The notes under the pieces are model-generated. The model ran no database searches. It was not told where the DNA came from and saw only the letters and a program-made list of their open reading frames with translations. This document shows positions 18,105 through 27,900 of a stretch of DNA of 64,000 bases, piece by piece. Source of the DNA: Ignavibacteria bacterium. Lineage in GTDB: Bacteria; Bacteroidota; Ignavibacteria; Ignavibacteriales; SURF-24. The DNA lies in NCBI GenBank assembly GCA_025612375.1, contig JAAXKN010000018.1, positions 1 through 64,000 on the forward strand, written 5' to 3'. The translations under genes were made by a program, and so were the position numbers. Position 1 is the first letter of the stretch. Every line of letters begins with the position of its first letter.

Positions 18105-18128
18105 AAAGCCGGTTTTGCACCGGCTTTT
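18105..18128. terminator. Hairpin after the Rho-N-like gene
   Basis: Perfect 9-bp stem AAAGCCGGT (18105-18113) / ACCGGCTTT (18119-18127) with a 5-base loop. It sits 12 bases beyond the stop of the minus-strand gene. The T tract is better on the plus strand (TTTTATTTT) than on the minus strand, so it may be bidirectional or weak for the minus-strand transcript. Confidence 0.6.
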
Positions 18129-18139
18129 ATTTTACAGAA

Positions 18140-18433
18140 TCACTTACTTTCTATTGCATCAATCAGCTCATCTTTTGTCATTTTGCTGCGGCCGCGTATA
18201 TTCATTTTTTTTGCCCTGTTATAGAGTTCATCTCTTGTGCGGCTGTGCAGGCTGTGGCGCGGGTTGCCAGTACCCTCCGTTTTTTTATTCGGGGTGCGCC
18301 CTTCGATGCGTCTAGACTTGTTGACAGTCCGCGCAGCTATTTCCTCAGCCCGTTTTTCTTTTGTTCCCCGTTTTTCCTGACTTTCCTTTATGTGCTTATA
18401 TTTTCTTTCATCTTTACTGCTCCAGGACGGCAT
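18140..18433 (-). CDS. Small basic protein with Rho N-terminal-like (SAP-like) C-terminus
   Basis: A 97-residue, very basic protein. The N-terminal half (MPSWSSKDERKYKHIKES, then EKRAEEIAARTVNKSRR) matches a widespread small family often labelled Rho termination factor-like or plasmid stabilisation protein. The C-terminal 35 residues (TRDELYNRAKKMNIRGRSKM, then TKDELIDAIE) form a Rho-N/SAP-like helix-extended-helix expected to bind nucleic acid. The cellular role of this family is not established. A near-perfect AGGAGG precedes the ATG. It follows the PPTase gene by 64 bases on the same strand with no clear terminator between, so it could be read through from the NRPS operon, but it is not a usual biosynthesis gene. 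Confidence 0.7.
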   Translation of the reverse strand: MPSWSSKDERKYKHIKESQEKRGTKEKRAEEIAARTVNKSRRIEGRTPNKKTEGTGNPRHSLHSRTRDELYNRAKKMNIRGRSKMTKDELIDAIESK

Positions 18434-18497
18434 ATGAACCTCCTATTCTTTTCTATGTATTAATATGTTAACAATATATTTAATACATTTAGTCCGA

Positions 18498-19286
18498 TTA
18501 TTGCAATCTAATAAATGACGGACAAAGTAAAGATGAGTTGTTAGTGATTTCACCAGACCATTTAAGCTGTATTATTTCTCCGGGATTTCCTTTAACAGCA
18601 AGAGCGGCGCAGTAATCCCGCGGGACATTCAGATTAAACAATTTCCATTTTCCCGCCTCTTCCGGTGCGTCATGGTCGCGAAGTAATTCCGGAGGATCAC
18701 CCGGGCAGAGGGATACGTCAAAGGAGTCGAGCGGGATTGAAAGCCCCATTCCTTTTGCCTTAATATAGGCCTCCTTGCGTGTCCAGCAGTTAAAAAAAGC
18801 GATCCTCCTTAATTCATCGGGCAGAACGGAAAGGGCAAGCATTTCATTTTTTGAGAAAAAGCGTTCTGCAATCTCCATTTCAGCGAAGTCAGGGCGAATG
18901 AGTTCTATGTCGATTCCGAGCTCATAATTCCAGGCAAATGCAAAGAGCAGTATCCCGTTTGAATGAGAAACATTAAACTTCAAAGTCTTTTCCCCCTTTA
19001 AGAAAGGTTTACCGTACTCGTTAAAAAGAAGGTTTACCCTTTCAGGAGAGGTATTTAAGTAGCGGGCAATAAGAACTCTAAGCACCCCGCGGGAGATTAT
19101 AAAGTTCTCGCGGTCCTTTGCGAAATAGTACCCGCATGCCCTTTTAATTTCCTGATCTGTAAGGACATTCTGAAGTCCCGAAGGCAAGGCAGAACCGGCA
19201 AAGACATGCCATACATGGATCTCATTTTCCTTTAAGAGACATTTATTTCTGCCTGAGAGGAGGTCATGTCCGGGCATAGTTCTCAT
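18498..19286 (-). CDS. Sfp-type 4'-phosphopantetheinyl transferase
   Basis: A PPTase of about 262 residues that moves the phosphopantetheine arm of CoA onto the conserved Ser of each NRPS carrier domain. Family motifs: LKFNVSHS (about residues 101-108), the metal-binding GIDIELI (about 126-132) and FNCWTRKEAYIKAKGMGL (about 167-184, the WxxKEAxxK signature). I prefer the ATG at 19286 because GAAAGGA lies 5 bases upstream; an ATG at 19316 would add ten residues. It is the last biosynthetic gene of the cluster, downstream of the MbtH gene, so the cluster carries its own activating enzyme. Length is slightly longer than Sfp (about 224). Confidence 0.92.
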   Translation of the reverse strand: MRTMPGHDLLSGRNKCLLKENEIHVWHVFAGSALPSGLQNVLTDQEIKRACGYYFAKDRENFIISRGVLRVLIARYLNTSPERVNLLFNEYGKPFLKGEKTLKFNVSHSNGILLFAFAWNYELGIDIELIRPDFAEMEIAERFFSKNEMLALSVLPDELRRIAFFNCWTRKEAYIKAKGMGLSIPLDSFDVSLCPGDPPELLRDHDAPEEAGKWKLFNLNVPRDYCAALAVKGNPGEIIQLKWSGEITNNSSLLCPSFIRLQ

Positions 19287-19339
19287 AATTCCTTTCGTAG
19301 GAGCACAATTTTGCATCCTCTGCTAAAGCCTTCCATAAA

Positions 19340-19367
19340 GCGGCGCAACCCAAACGGGACACGCCGC
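19340..19367. other. Hairpin between the MbtH and PPTase genes
   Basis: GCGGCG (19340-19345) pairs with CGCCGC (19362-19367), and inside them CCC pairs with GGG around an AAAC loop. There is no T tract, so it is not a standard terminator. It could tune or protect the mRNA at this junction. Confidence 0.5.
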
Positions 19368-19392
19368 CAAATGATAGGCGTTACATTTGATT

Positions 19393-19629
19393 TCAGTTGT
19401 CAGCTGTTTTTTTAGACTGCGCCTCTTCCATTTTTTTCCTCAGGCTTAAGGGGCGCATATCTGTCCATACTTCCTTGATATAGGACAGGCATTCAGGCTT
19501 CGGGCCCACCTTGCCCACGTCTTTCCAGCCGAGTGGATTTTCCCTGTCAGCCGGCCATATTGAATACTGTTCCTCATGGTTTACGACCACCTTATAAACA
19601 GTGGTATCTTCCTTCTCGTCCTCTCTCAT
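19393..19629 (-). CDS. MbtH-like NRPS chaperone
   Basis: A 78-residue MbtH-like protein, the small partner that binds adenylation domains and is needed for folding or activity of many of them. Signature residues are present: [12 protein letters not shown] (residues about 14-25), [15 protein letters not shown] (about 34-48) and [15 protein letters not shown] (about 50-64), including the conserved tryptophans of the family pattern. A GAGGG ribosome site precedes the ATG. The gene lies between the MFS transporter and the PPTase on the operon strand. It is the only MbtH homologue seen and probably serves several of the twelve A domains; which ones need it cannot be read from sequence. Confidence 0.95.
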   Translation of the reverse strand: MREDEKEDTTVYKVVVNHEEQYSIWPADRENPLGWKDVGKVGPKPECLSYIKEVWTDMRPLSLRKKMEEAQSKKTADN

Positions 19630-19699
19630 ATTGCCCTCACTATTTTTTGTGAATAATAATTAAATAAGTGTTAAGTGTTAATTATTGAAAATAAGGATT

Positions 19700-20995
19700 C
19701 TATTTAACTGTGCTTTCTATTTCACTCCCAATTTTAATTTCATCCGGCTCATTGTCGTTGGCAAGGAAGTTCCGGATATCGCGGCTGAACAAAGACGTAA
19801 GGGCCATTAGGAACATTATTATTCCGCAGCTGACATAAATGAGCTGGATGTTCTTGCCAGTATAGTCAAAAATAAAGCCCGAAAGGCCCATGCTAAGCGG
19901 GATCATAGCCCCGCCAAGAGAGGAAATGAATCCGAAAACTCTTCCCCTTAAAGAGCTAGGAGAGGTCAGCTGCAGAGCCGTAATCATGTACACCCCCACA
20001 AACCCGTTCAGTGTTCCTGCGATAACTGCCAGCACGAGGGCCGTGGAAGTTGAACTTATGAGTCCCAGAAATCCAAAGCCCGAGGATTCTACCAGAAAGA
20101 AAGAAAGGACGGTAAAGGACCTGAGTTTTCCTTTGAGTTTAATCAAGCCGGCAAGTATATAGCCGAACATGGATCCGACGCCGTACATTGCAAGCAGGAA
20201 GCCGTACCAGTCGGAAGTAGCCTTCAGGAAGTCCTCCACATAAAATGGGAGCAGTACTATTACAGGCACCGTCATAAAGTTGATAAAAGTAAACAGCAAT
20301 ACCATTTTTTTCAGGCCGCGGTTATTCCACACGTATCTGAAGCCTTCAATTACGTCGCTCTTAAAGTGTGCCAACTGGTCTTTCCAGTTCTTCCCTTTTT
20401 CAGGAATTTTCTGTGGTATCTCAATAAATATTTCGCAAACAGCAGCGAATAGGAAAGAAACCGCGTTAAACAAGATCAGCAATGGGGCTCCCAGCATTCT
20501 GAAGAGGACCCCGCCTATACCCTGCCCCAGGAAAGTCATAACCTGTTCTGAAGCCTGGTCGAGTGAATTGGCCCCTGTAATCTTATCCCTTGGTACAAGG
20601 TCCGGAACCGCGGCGCTGATAGCAGGCTGGAAGAAAGAATTAATAATGGATATAAGAAGAGAAATTGCAAAGAATGAGGCCAGCACCAGGTCCGACTGAT
20701 CGGGTTTGAAATAAAGCACAGCGGCTAAGATAAGGACGCCGATGCCGTTTAAGGCATCGCAGAATATGAGGATTTTCCTGCGGGAATACCTGTCCGCAAC
20801 GGCCCCGCCCACTGAAGAAAGCAGTATAGCCGGGATACTGGAGACCATCCCGATGAGGCCGATCAGGCTGGCGGAATCTGTCAAATGCTTAATCCAAAAT
20901 ATTGCAGCGATATTGAACACCTGATTGCCCAGGAGGCTTATCGATTGACCCTGCATGAGCAATATAAAATTCTTATTTAATAATTTTTTCGGCAT
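19700..20995 (-). CDS. MFS efflux transporter of the NRPS cluster
   Basis: A 431-residue major facilitator protein with about 12 hydrophobic segments. The loop 2-3 motif reads GGAVADRYSRRKIL (about residues 62-75), the usual MFS motif A. Overall it resembles the enterobactin/macrolide exporter (MFS_3) type often found in peptide clusters. It starts 37 bases after the terminal NRPS gene with AAGGAG upstream, so it is co-transcribed. The likely job is export of the finished peptide and self-protection; this is inferred from position. The C-terminus is a short charged cytoplasmic tail (NDNEPDEIKIGSEIE). Confidence 0.85.
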   Translation of the reverse strand: MPKKLLNKNFILLMQGQSISLLGNQVFNIAAIFWIKHLTDSASLIGLIGMVSSIPAILLSSVGGAVADRYSRRKILIFCDALNGIGVLILAAVLYFKPDQSDLVLASFFAISLLISIINSFFQPAISAAVPDLVPRDKITGANSLDQASEQVMTFLGQGIGGVLFRMLGAPLLILFNAVSFLFAAVCEIFIEIPQKIPEKGKNWKDQLAHFKSDVIEGFRYVWNNRGLKKMVLLFTFINFMTVPVIVLLPFYVEDFLKATSDWYGFLLAMYGVGSMFGYILAGLIKLKGKLRSFTVLSFFLVESSGFGFLGLISSTSTALVLAVIAGTLNGFVGVYMITALQLTSPSSLRGRVFGFISSLGGAMIPLSMGLSGFIFDYTGKNIQLIYVSCGIIMFLMALTSLFSRDIRNFLANDNEPDEIKIGSEIESTVK

Positions 20996-21032
20996 TACTT
21001 TTTACTCCTTGTACTTTCATCTGATTGAACAT

Positions 21033-24000
21033 TCAGGGCATCGGTTCACTCAGGCGTTCATAGTCCCGGTTTTCCCTGAGGTTTCTGATTAAAGAATTAA
21101 GTTTACCAGCCAGCGTTCTGACCTCCGGGGGCTGCATCATGCTGATATGGCTGCCCGGGACGTCAATAACATTAACGGGTTTGGAGGAATACTTTCCCCA
21201 GCCCATATCGGGCGCCAGTGAGGGATCGGCTCTGCTTTCCTCCGAGCGGAAAAAGGTGATCTGGCCGGGATATGTTTTTATCTTATAGCTGCGCCACGCC
21301 AGCTGATTAGTTTTAAGAATTTGTATATAAAAAGAGAATTCAGGCAGCCTTATGAAAAAAGGTATTATGCCATTTTTTTTAGCCAGCTTAAATACGTATG
21401 CAAAACGCTCCTGCTCGTCCATTTGTCTTAAAAAGTCAGGATCCACCTGGAAATGTTTTTGGAACATAACGGCCAGCTGTTCCGCGCTGTCTCCGGGCTC
21501 TTCATAAGGGATAGTTGGACCGCAGTCAAGCAAAGCCAGCATGTTTACCTGAGCCCCGAGCGCCATGAGCTGGCAGGCGACTTCAAAGGCCGGGATTACG
21601 CCAAAGGACCAGCCCCCGATGTAATAAGGGCCGCGCGGCTGCCTCTGAAGAATATCTCCGACGTATCTGGAAGCCATAACTTCAATTGAATCATCAAGTT
21701 TGTTCTTACCGTCTATGCCGATGGCCTGTATGCCAAAGAAAGGGATCTCAGTATCTATTTGTTTTGCCAGGTCAGAGTACCAGTGGACGCTTCCTCCTGA
21801 AGGATGCACAAAGAAAAGGGGTTCCATGGAGCCGTTTTTTTTCATATCGATGATAAGAGATTGCTTCCTCTCGTCATCAAGCCTCAGGAAAGGAGCCAGG
21901 CTCTCAATTGCCGGGTTCTGATAGATGGTAACAAGAGGGATAGTTCTATGGAGTCTTTCCTGTATGAGATCCATCAGTCTTATTGCCAGTAGTGAATGCC
22001 CACCCAGCTCAAAGAAGCTGTCCTTTATTCCTACCGGATGAACGTCCAGGATTTCCTCATAAAGCCTGACGAGGCTGCACTCCCAGGTATCATTTGGAGC
22101 AACATAGGTCAGTTTTTTATCTGTCAGTTCACCCTCAGGCTCAGGGAGTGCCTTCTGGTCAATTTTCCCGCTACCGTTAAGAGGGAATTCCTTAAGAAAA
22201 GTAAACCTGGAGGGCGTCATATAGTCTGGCAGAACAAGAGAGCAGGATTTTTTTAATTCCGGGATGTCAAGTTCCGCCTCTTCATCCGGGATAATATATG
22301 CTACAATTTTCCTATCCTGAGAATTATTTCCTCTGGCCAGGACAACCGCGTCACACACCCCGGGGAAGCTGCGTATTACAGATTCAATCTCACCCAATTC
22401 AACCCTGAAGCCCCTGATTTTCACCTGCTGGTCAATTCTGTCTATGTACTCAATGTTCCCTTCAGGCAGCAGTCTTACAAGGTCGCCGGTCCTATAAATC
22501 CGCTCGCCCGGGCAACAGGCATACGGATTTGGAATAAATTTTTCAGCCGTAAGGCCCGGCATATTCAGATAACCGCGCGCCAGGCCGGGACCTCCGATAT
22601 ATAATTCTCCGACGCAGCCCGCAGGCACGAGCCGGTATTCATCATCAAGAATAAAGAGCTTTGTATTTATTAAAGCGCTGCCTATTGGAACCGACGGGTG
22701 ATAGTTTTTGGAGCCGTCAATGCTGTACATTGTTACGCCGACTGAAGTTTCTGTAGGGCCGTAAGCATTGAAGAATTTTCTTCCGGAGGAAAATCTTTGT
22801 GCCATGTCATTAGTTAATATTTCCCCTGCCGAAATTATGGTTCTCAGCCCGGGAATCTTGTTCTCATCCAGTAAAGACAGGATTGAAGGAGTAGCGACCA
22901 TATAGGTAATTGAATTTTCGCGAATGAACTCCTCGGTTTTTCTGTTATCGAGCAAAGTCTCCCTTTCAGGTATGTATAAAGCGGCGCCTGAGGTGAGGAC
23001 CGGGAAGATATCTGCAACCGAGCCGTCAAAGCTAAGAGAGAAGAACTGCAATCCCCTTTCATTAGAATTCATGCCGGGAGGGATTGAAAAACCTTTAACG
23101 AAGTTGCTGGCGCCGGAATGGCTAATGAGCACTCCCTTTGGTTTGCCGGTGGAGCCGGAAGTATAAATAACGTAGGCAAGGTTGTCAGGAGTACAAGTCT
23201 CATTGGGATTATGGCTGCTTTCGCGGGCAATTGTCCCCCATTCCTGATCGATAAGAATCAGCTTCTGATGGTTCTTAAGAAGTTTTTCCCCGTTGTCACT
23301 TTGGGTAACAATAACATTAAGCCCGGCATCCTTAATAATAAATTCTATTCTTTCAGATGGTGAGTTAGGATCAAAAGGAACATAGGCGGCTCCTGCTTTC
23401 ATAACCGCAAGAATTGCAATTATCATTTCTTCTGAGCGGCTGGCAAGCACCCCGACCAGGGAGTCTCTTTTAACACCAAGGCTTATCAGGTAATGAGCCA
23501 GCTTATTAGCTTTTTTATTAAGTTCCGAGTAGGAAAGTTTTTTCCCGTTGAACACGATGGCGGTGTTGGAAGGAGTTTTTTCAGCCTGGAGTTCAAAGAG
23601 TCTGTGGAGGCAATGTGTTTCATCTCCGGCAGGATTCAGAGAATATCTCAGGATTTCCTGTTTTTCCCTTTCGCAAAGGATTTCCACATCTGAAAGCCTG
23701 CCATCTGAAAATTTAACAAAAGAGCCGATTATGGTTTTAAGGTTCTCCAGCATATTCCGGGCAATAGCAGGTTTAATGCTTTCTTCGTCAGCAATCAGGC
23801 GGAACTCCAGAGTATTGCTCAAAAGAGCAACAAGGACAAGGGGGAAATTTGTTTTTTCCGCCGCCAGAACGTTACTGATCCGGATCCCTTTTACTTCGGC
23901 ATTTTTAAGTGCATCCACGGGGAAATTTTCAAAAACCAGCAGTGTATCAAACAGGGGCAGAGAATTCGGGATACCGGTATACTTCTGGATTTGGCTTAAG

Positions 24001-24995
24001 GGAGTGTATTCATACTGTCTCATTTCCAGCTGGTGAATCTGCAGTTCACTTAACCACCCGGCAATCTTCTTTTCCGGGAGGATACCGGTTCTTACCGGCA
24101 GAGTATTTATTAATAAACCGATAATTGTTTCTGCACCCGGTAAATCCACGGGCCTGCCTGAAACAGCGGCACCAAAGACAACGTCCTTCTGCCGGGTATA
24201 TATACTCAGCAGAATTGCCCAGGCACCCTGGACAATAGTATTCATGGTCAGATGGTTTGCAGATGCAAATTCCTGAAGATGATTCATTAACTCTTCCGGC
24301 AGGCTGTCTTTTATGTCCAGGAAGACGTTTTCATTTTTGTTTTCGTTATGATTATTTGAGATAAGTGAAGGGGCTTCCAGGTCTTTAAGTGCATTACGCC
24401 AGAAATTTTCGGCTTCATTAAGGTTTTGTTTTTTCAGCCAGACAATATAGTCCCTGTAAGTTGTAACGGGTTTATATGAATACTGCCTGCCATTTGAGAG
24501 TGCCTCGTATATAAGCATCACCTCGCGGAAGAGCAAAGGCATTGACCACCCGTCCAAGAGTATGTGGTGGTAAGTCCAGATAAAATAATAAGAGTCCTTT
24601 CCAGCACGGGCAAGAGTAAACCTGAGTAACGGGGCTCTGGAAAGGTCAAAGCCTTTCATCTGCTCAGCGAGGCAGTAATTTTGAAATTCAATTTCCCTTT
24701 TATTGTCAGTCAAAGGCTCCCAGTCAACAATTTCAAAAGGGACTTCAACTTTTCTAAAAACAATCTGCAGGGGTTCCTTCAAGCCTTTACTCAGGAATGA
24801 GGTTCTGAGAACGGCATGTTCATCCATGAGATGCTGCCAGGCCAGGCGGAAGGCCGGGACGTCAAGATTGCCCGTAATGAGGCAGCTCAGCTGTTCGACA
24901 TACATTCCCGACTCAGGGGTAAGGAGGCTATGGAACATCATTCCCTGCTGCATTGGTGAAAGCGGATAGATATCTTCAACTTCTTTGTTATTCAT
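21033..24995 (-). CDS. NRPS-7: C-A-T-TE, final module M12 and chain release
   Basis: 1320 residues. C domain at about 1-440 opens IYPLSPMQQGMMFHSLL, the style of condensation domains that accept a D-residue donor (DCL), with an intact HHILLDG (about 142). A domain at about 450-945 has A3 YTSGSTGKPKG (about 617), A4 FDGSVAD and A5 NAYGPTETSVG; the pocket reads D-G-A-V-I-A-A-V-G-K, which I cannot assign. Carrier Ser is in FFELGGHSLLA (about 1000). The thioesterase (about 1055-1300) has GWSFG with the catalytic Ser, a downstream LLDCG Asp and His in PGSHISMM. It starts 3 bases after the upstream gene, whose product ends in an E domain, matching the DCL type. TE can hydrolyse or cyclise; which is unknown. 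Confidence 0.95.
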   Translation of the reverse strand: MNNKEVEDIYPLSPMQQGMMFHSLLTPESGMYVEQLSCLITGNLDVPAFRLAWQHLMDEHAVLRTSFLSKGLKEPLQIVFRKVEVPFEIVDWEPLTDNKREIEFQNYCLAEQMKGFDLSRAPLLRFTLARAGKDSYYFIWTYHHILLDGWSMPLLFREVMLIYEALSNGRQYSYKPVTTYRDYIVWLKKQNLNEAENFWRNALKDLEAPSLISNNHNENKNENVFLDIKDSLPEELMNHLQEFASANHLTMNTIVQGAWAILLSIYTRQKDVVFGAAVSGRPVDLPGAETIIGLLINTLPVRTGILPEKKIAGWLSELQIHQLEMRQYEYTPLSQIQKYTGIPNSLPLFDTLLVFENFPVDALKNAEVKGIRISNVLAAEKTNFPLVLVALLSNTLEFRLIADEESIKPAIARNMLENLKTIIGSFVKFSDGRLSDVEILCEREKQEILRYSLNPAGDETHCLHRLFELQAEKTPSNTAIVFNGKKLSYSELNKKANKLAHYLISLGVKRDSLVGVLASRSEEMIIAILAVMKAGAAYVPFDPNSPSERIEFIIKDAGLNVIVTQSDNGEKLLKNHQKLILIDQEWGTIARESSHNPNETCTPDNLAYVIYTSGSTGKPKGVLISHSGASNFVKGFSIPPGMNSNERGLQFFSLSFDGSVADIFPVLTSGAALYIPERETLLDNRKTEEFIRENSITYMVATPSILSLLDENKIPGLRTIISAGEILTNDMAQRFSSGRKFFNAYGPTETSVGVTMYSIDGSKNYHPSVPIGSALINTKLFILDDEYRLVPAGCVGELYIGGPGLARGYLNMPGLTAEKFIPNPYACCPGERIYRTGDLVRLLPEGNIEYIDRIDQQVKIRGFRVELGEIESVIRSFPGVCDAVVLARGNNSQDRKIVAYIIPDEEAELDIPELKKSCSLVLPDYMTPSRFTFLKEFPLNGSGKIDQKALPEPEGELTDKKLTYVAPNDTWECSLVRLYEEILDVHPVGIKDSFFELGGHSLLAIRLMDLIQERLHRTIPLVTIYQNPAIESLAPFLRLDDERKQSLIIDMKKNGSMEPLFFVHPSGGSVHWYSDLAKQIDTEIPFFGIQAIGIDGKNKLDDSIEVMASRYVGDILQRQPRGPYYIGGWSFGVIPAFEVACQLMALGAQVNMLALLDCGPTIPYEEPGDSAEQLAVMFQKHFQVDPDFLRQMDEQERFAYVFKLAKKNGIIPFFIRLPEFSFYIQILKTNQLAWRSYKIKTYPGQITFFRSEESRADPSLAPDMGWGKYSSKPVNVIDVPGSHISMMQPPEVRTLAGKLNSLIRNLRENRDYERLSEPMP

Positions 24996-24998
24996 ATT

Positions 24999-27900
24999 CT
25001 ATTCCTTCATGCGGTTTATCACCGAGAGTATATCATCGACTTCCTGAGTGTTCCAGCCTAAATCAGAATAATCTTTGGCTCTGAGATCTATCTTCTGTGA
25101 TCTCACCAGATTTACTATTGCCCTAATCTCTTCCAGATAAGCGTTTGCAAGAAGAAGCATTGTATTTTCCTTATATATTTTACTGTTGTAGGTCCATTCC
25201 AGGTTAAGCCTGCCGTTTACCACAGCAGCAGTAATTTCAATAAGGTAGGAGCGTTTATTATGCGGGCTTCTTTCTTCTCCCTTAGTGGGCTGCGCCGGGA
25301 GGATTGAAGACTCGGCAGAAGTCCTGTCATCAAATTGCCCCAGGTAGTTAAAGGCAATTTCAGGCTTTGGGAGCCTCTGCATCTCTGAAATGAGAGATTT
25401 ATCCTTTGAGAGGTATTTAAGCATTCCGAAGCCGATGCCGTTATTCGGGATGGCATTCATCTGCTCTTTCACCTTTTCAACTGACTCCTTCAGGCTCTCA
25501 GAATTCCCGAGCTCAAGGTAGACAGGATAGATACTGGTAAACCATCCTATAGTGCGGGAGACATCCAGGTCCGGGAACAAATCCACCCTTCCGTGGCTTT
25601 CAAGTTCAATTAAGAGGCCGGTTTTTCCCGTTTTACTATTGAATGCCCTTACGAGGGCTGTCAGCAATGGGTGCATAATTTCCGCATTCAGCACTTTAGG
25701 CAATTCCTTAAGCAAAGTTCCTGTATCCTCTGCTTCAAGGGAGTTGCGGAGGGTTCCGGCTGTTTGTTCAAGGTTCCCGTCATTGGACTTATAGTCGGCT
25801 GGAATTGCAGACGCCTCAGAATTCTTCAGTTTTTGCCAGAAATCGAATTCTGCAGCAACTTCAGGCGTTTGTGCATACTCATTTAGTCTCTTTGACCAAT
25901 CCATAAAGGAACTGGTCTTAAGGGGCAGTCTGATCTTTTTTAGCTGAGAGGCCTCTGTGTACGCAGTCTGGAAGTCATCCAGCAATATTCTCCATGAAAC
26001 GGCGTCAATTAAAAGGTGGTGTACGGCAATGAATAAATAATTCTTCCTGTTTTTCCCCGTGTCAAAGTACGCCATTTTCAAAGGTTCACTGCTGATATCG
26101 AGGCTTGCCTGAAATTCAGACGAGAGTTTTTCAATCTGGCGGGGCAGCTCTTCCTCAGGCTGAGCCGAAAGATCCACTCTTATAAGAGGTGCAATTTTGT
26201 CAATTCCCCTGTTAAACTGCTCCCACGTTTCTTCATTTTTATTAAAACATATTCTTAAAGCGTCGTGGTGAATTAAAATTTCTTTCAGCACCGTTTCCAG
26301 CAGAGTGATGTCCAGAGTATGTTCCACTTCAAAGAGCAATGACTGGTTATAATGATGGATATTATACAGCGACTGTTCAAAGAACCAGTGCTGCACCGGA
26401 GAAAGCGGGATCTGGCCCGATACAATTCCCTGCGGGGCTTTTATGACGCGGCCGCCATTTGCAGCAAGGGCAAGGCTTTTAACAGTAGGGTTCTGGAAAA
26501 TGTCCCTTGGTGTCAGGCGGAAGCCCGCCTGGTTAGCCCTTGAGACGAGCTGGATTGAGATAATTGAATCCCCGCCAAGCTCAAAAAAGTTGTCTGTTAT
26601 ACCGACCTTGTCGACATTCAGTACGCTCTGCCAGATACCTGCCATAAGGAGTTCGGCTTCTGTTACGGGAGCAATATAGCCTTCAGTTATTTCTGCACGT
26701 TCAAGCCTGGGTTCAGGAAGTTTTTTCCTGTCAATTTTCCCGTTTACGGTAAGCGGGAACTGTTCAATGAACATAAATACTGAAGGCACCATATAAGAAG
26801 GGACTTTTTTCTCAAGGTATTCCCTAATTTCTTTTGTTTCGGGGATGTGTTCATTTCGCGGGATGCAGTAGGCTACAAGTTTTTCTTCAGTAGTATGTTT
26901 TAAGACAAGTGCCTCTTTTACCGCTGAATGCTGCATTAAGGCAGCCTCAATTTCACCGGGCTCAATTCTGTATCCGTGCAGTTTCAGCTGTTCGTCAAGT
27001 CTGCCGAGGAATTCAATGCTGCCGTTTCTTAAGAGCTTTACCTTGTCACCTGTCTTATAGAGCCTCATGCCCGGTGCAGAGGAAAAGGGATCGGGTATGA
27101 ACTTTTCTGCCGTAAGGTCAGGTCTTTCCAGGTAGCCTCTGGAAAGTCCAAGTCCGCCGATATATAGTTCTGCCGGAGTATTCACCGGGGCAATATTCAT
27201 GTTTTCATCCAGGAGGCATACATAAACGCCCGGTATTACCCTGCCGATGGGGACAGAGCCTTCGGTCTTTAGTCCAGAAGCTTCATAGACGATGCAGCCG
27301 ACTGCAGCCTCAGTAGGCCCATACTCGTTATAGATCAGAGTTTCAGGGTATTTATCCTGGTAGTAAGATATTTGTTTTCGGGTAAGGTTCTCCCCTCCCA
27401 CTACAAAAGCCTTTAGGCGTAAAGAGGCATTTCCGTCATTATTGGCTTCTGCATTTTTCAGCTGTTCCTGAAGAACGTCCATATGTGCAGGTGTAAGCTT
27501 AAGTGTACCAACTGTTCCACTTTCAAAGAGCTCCTGCCCCAGGCGGTAGATATCCGTGCCGTCAGGGATTATTTTAACCGGGCTGCCTGAAAGAAGCGCA
27601 GGATATATGGAGGTAACAGCAGCGTCAAAAGATATGCTCAGGTGGAATACCGATCCGGTTTCTTCATTAAGAGGATATGTGGAAATGCACCAGGAGAGGT
27701 AATTCATAAGGTTCCTGTGTGTAATCATGGTACCCTTGGGCCTGCCCGTTGAACCAGAGGTATAGATTATGTATGCCAGGTTGTCTTCAAGAGGCCTGTT
27801 GAGCGCCGGGTTCAAGGCGCTTTCTTTTTCAATTTCATCCCACAGGGTGTCTATAAGTATGGTTTCTACTACATCGCCGCTGAACTTTGAAGCCAGTTCT

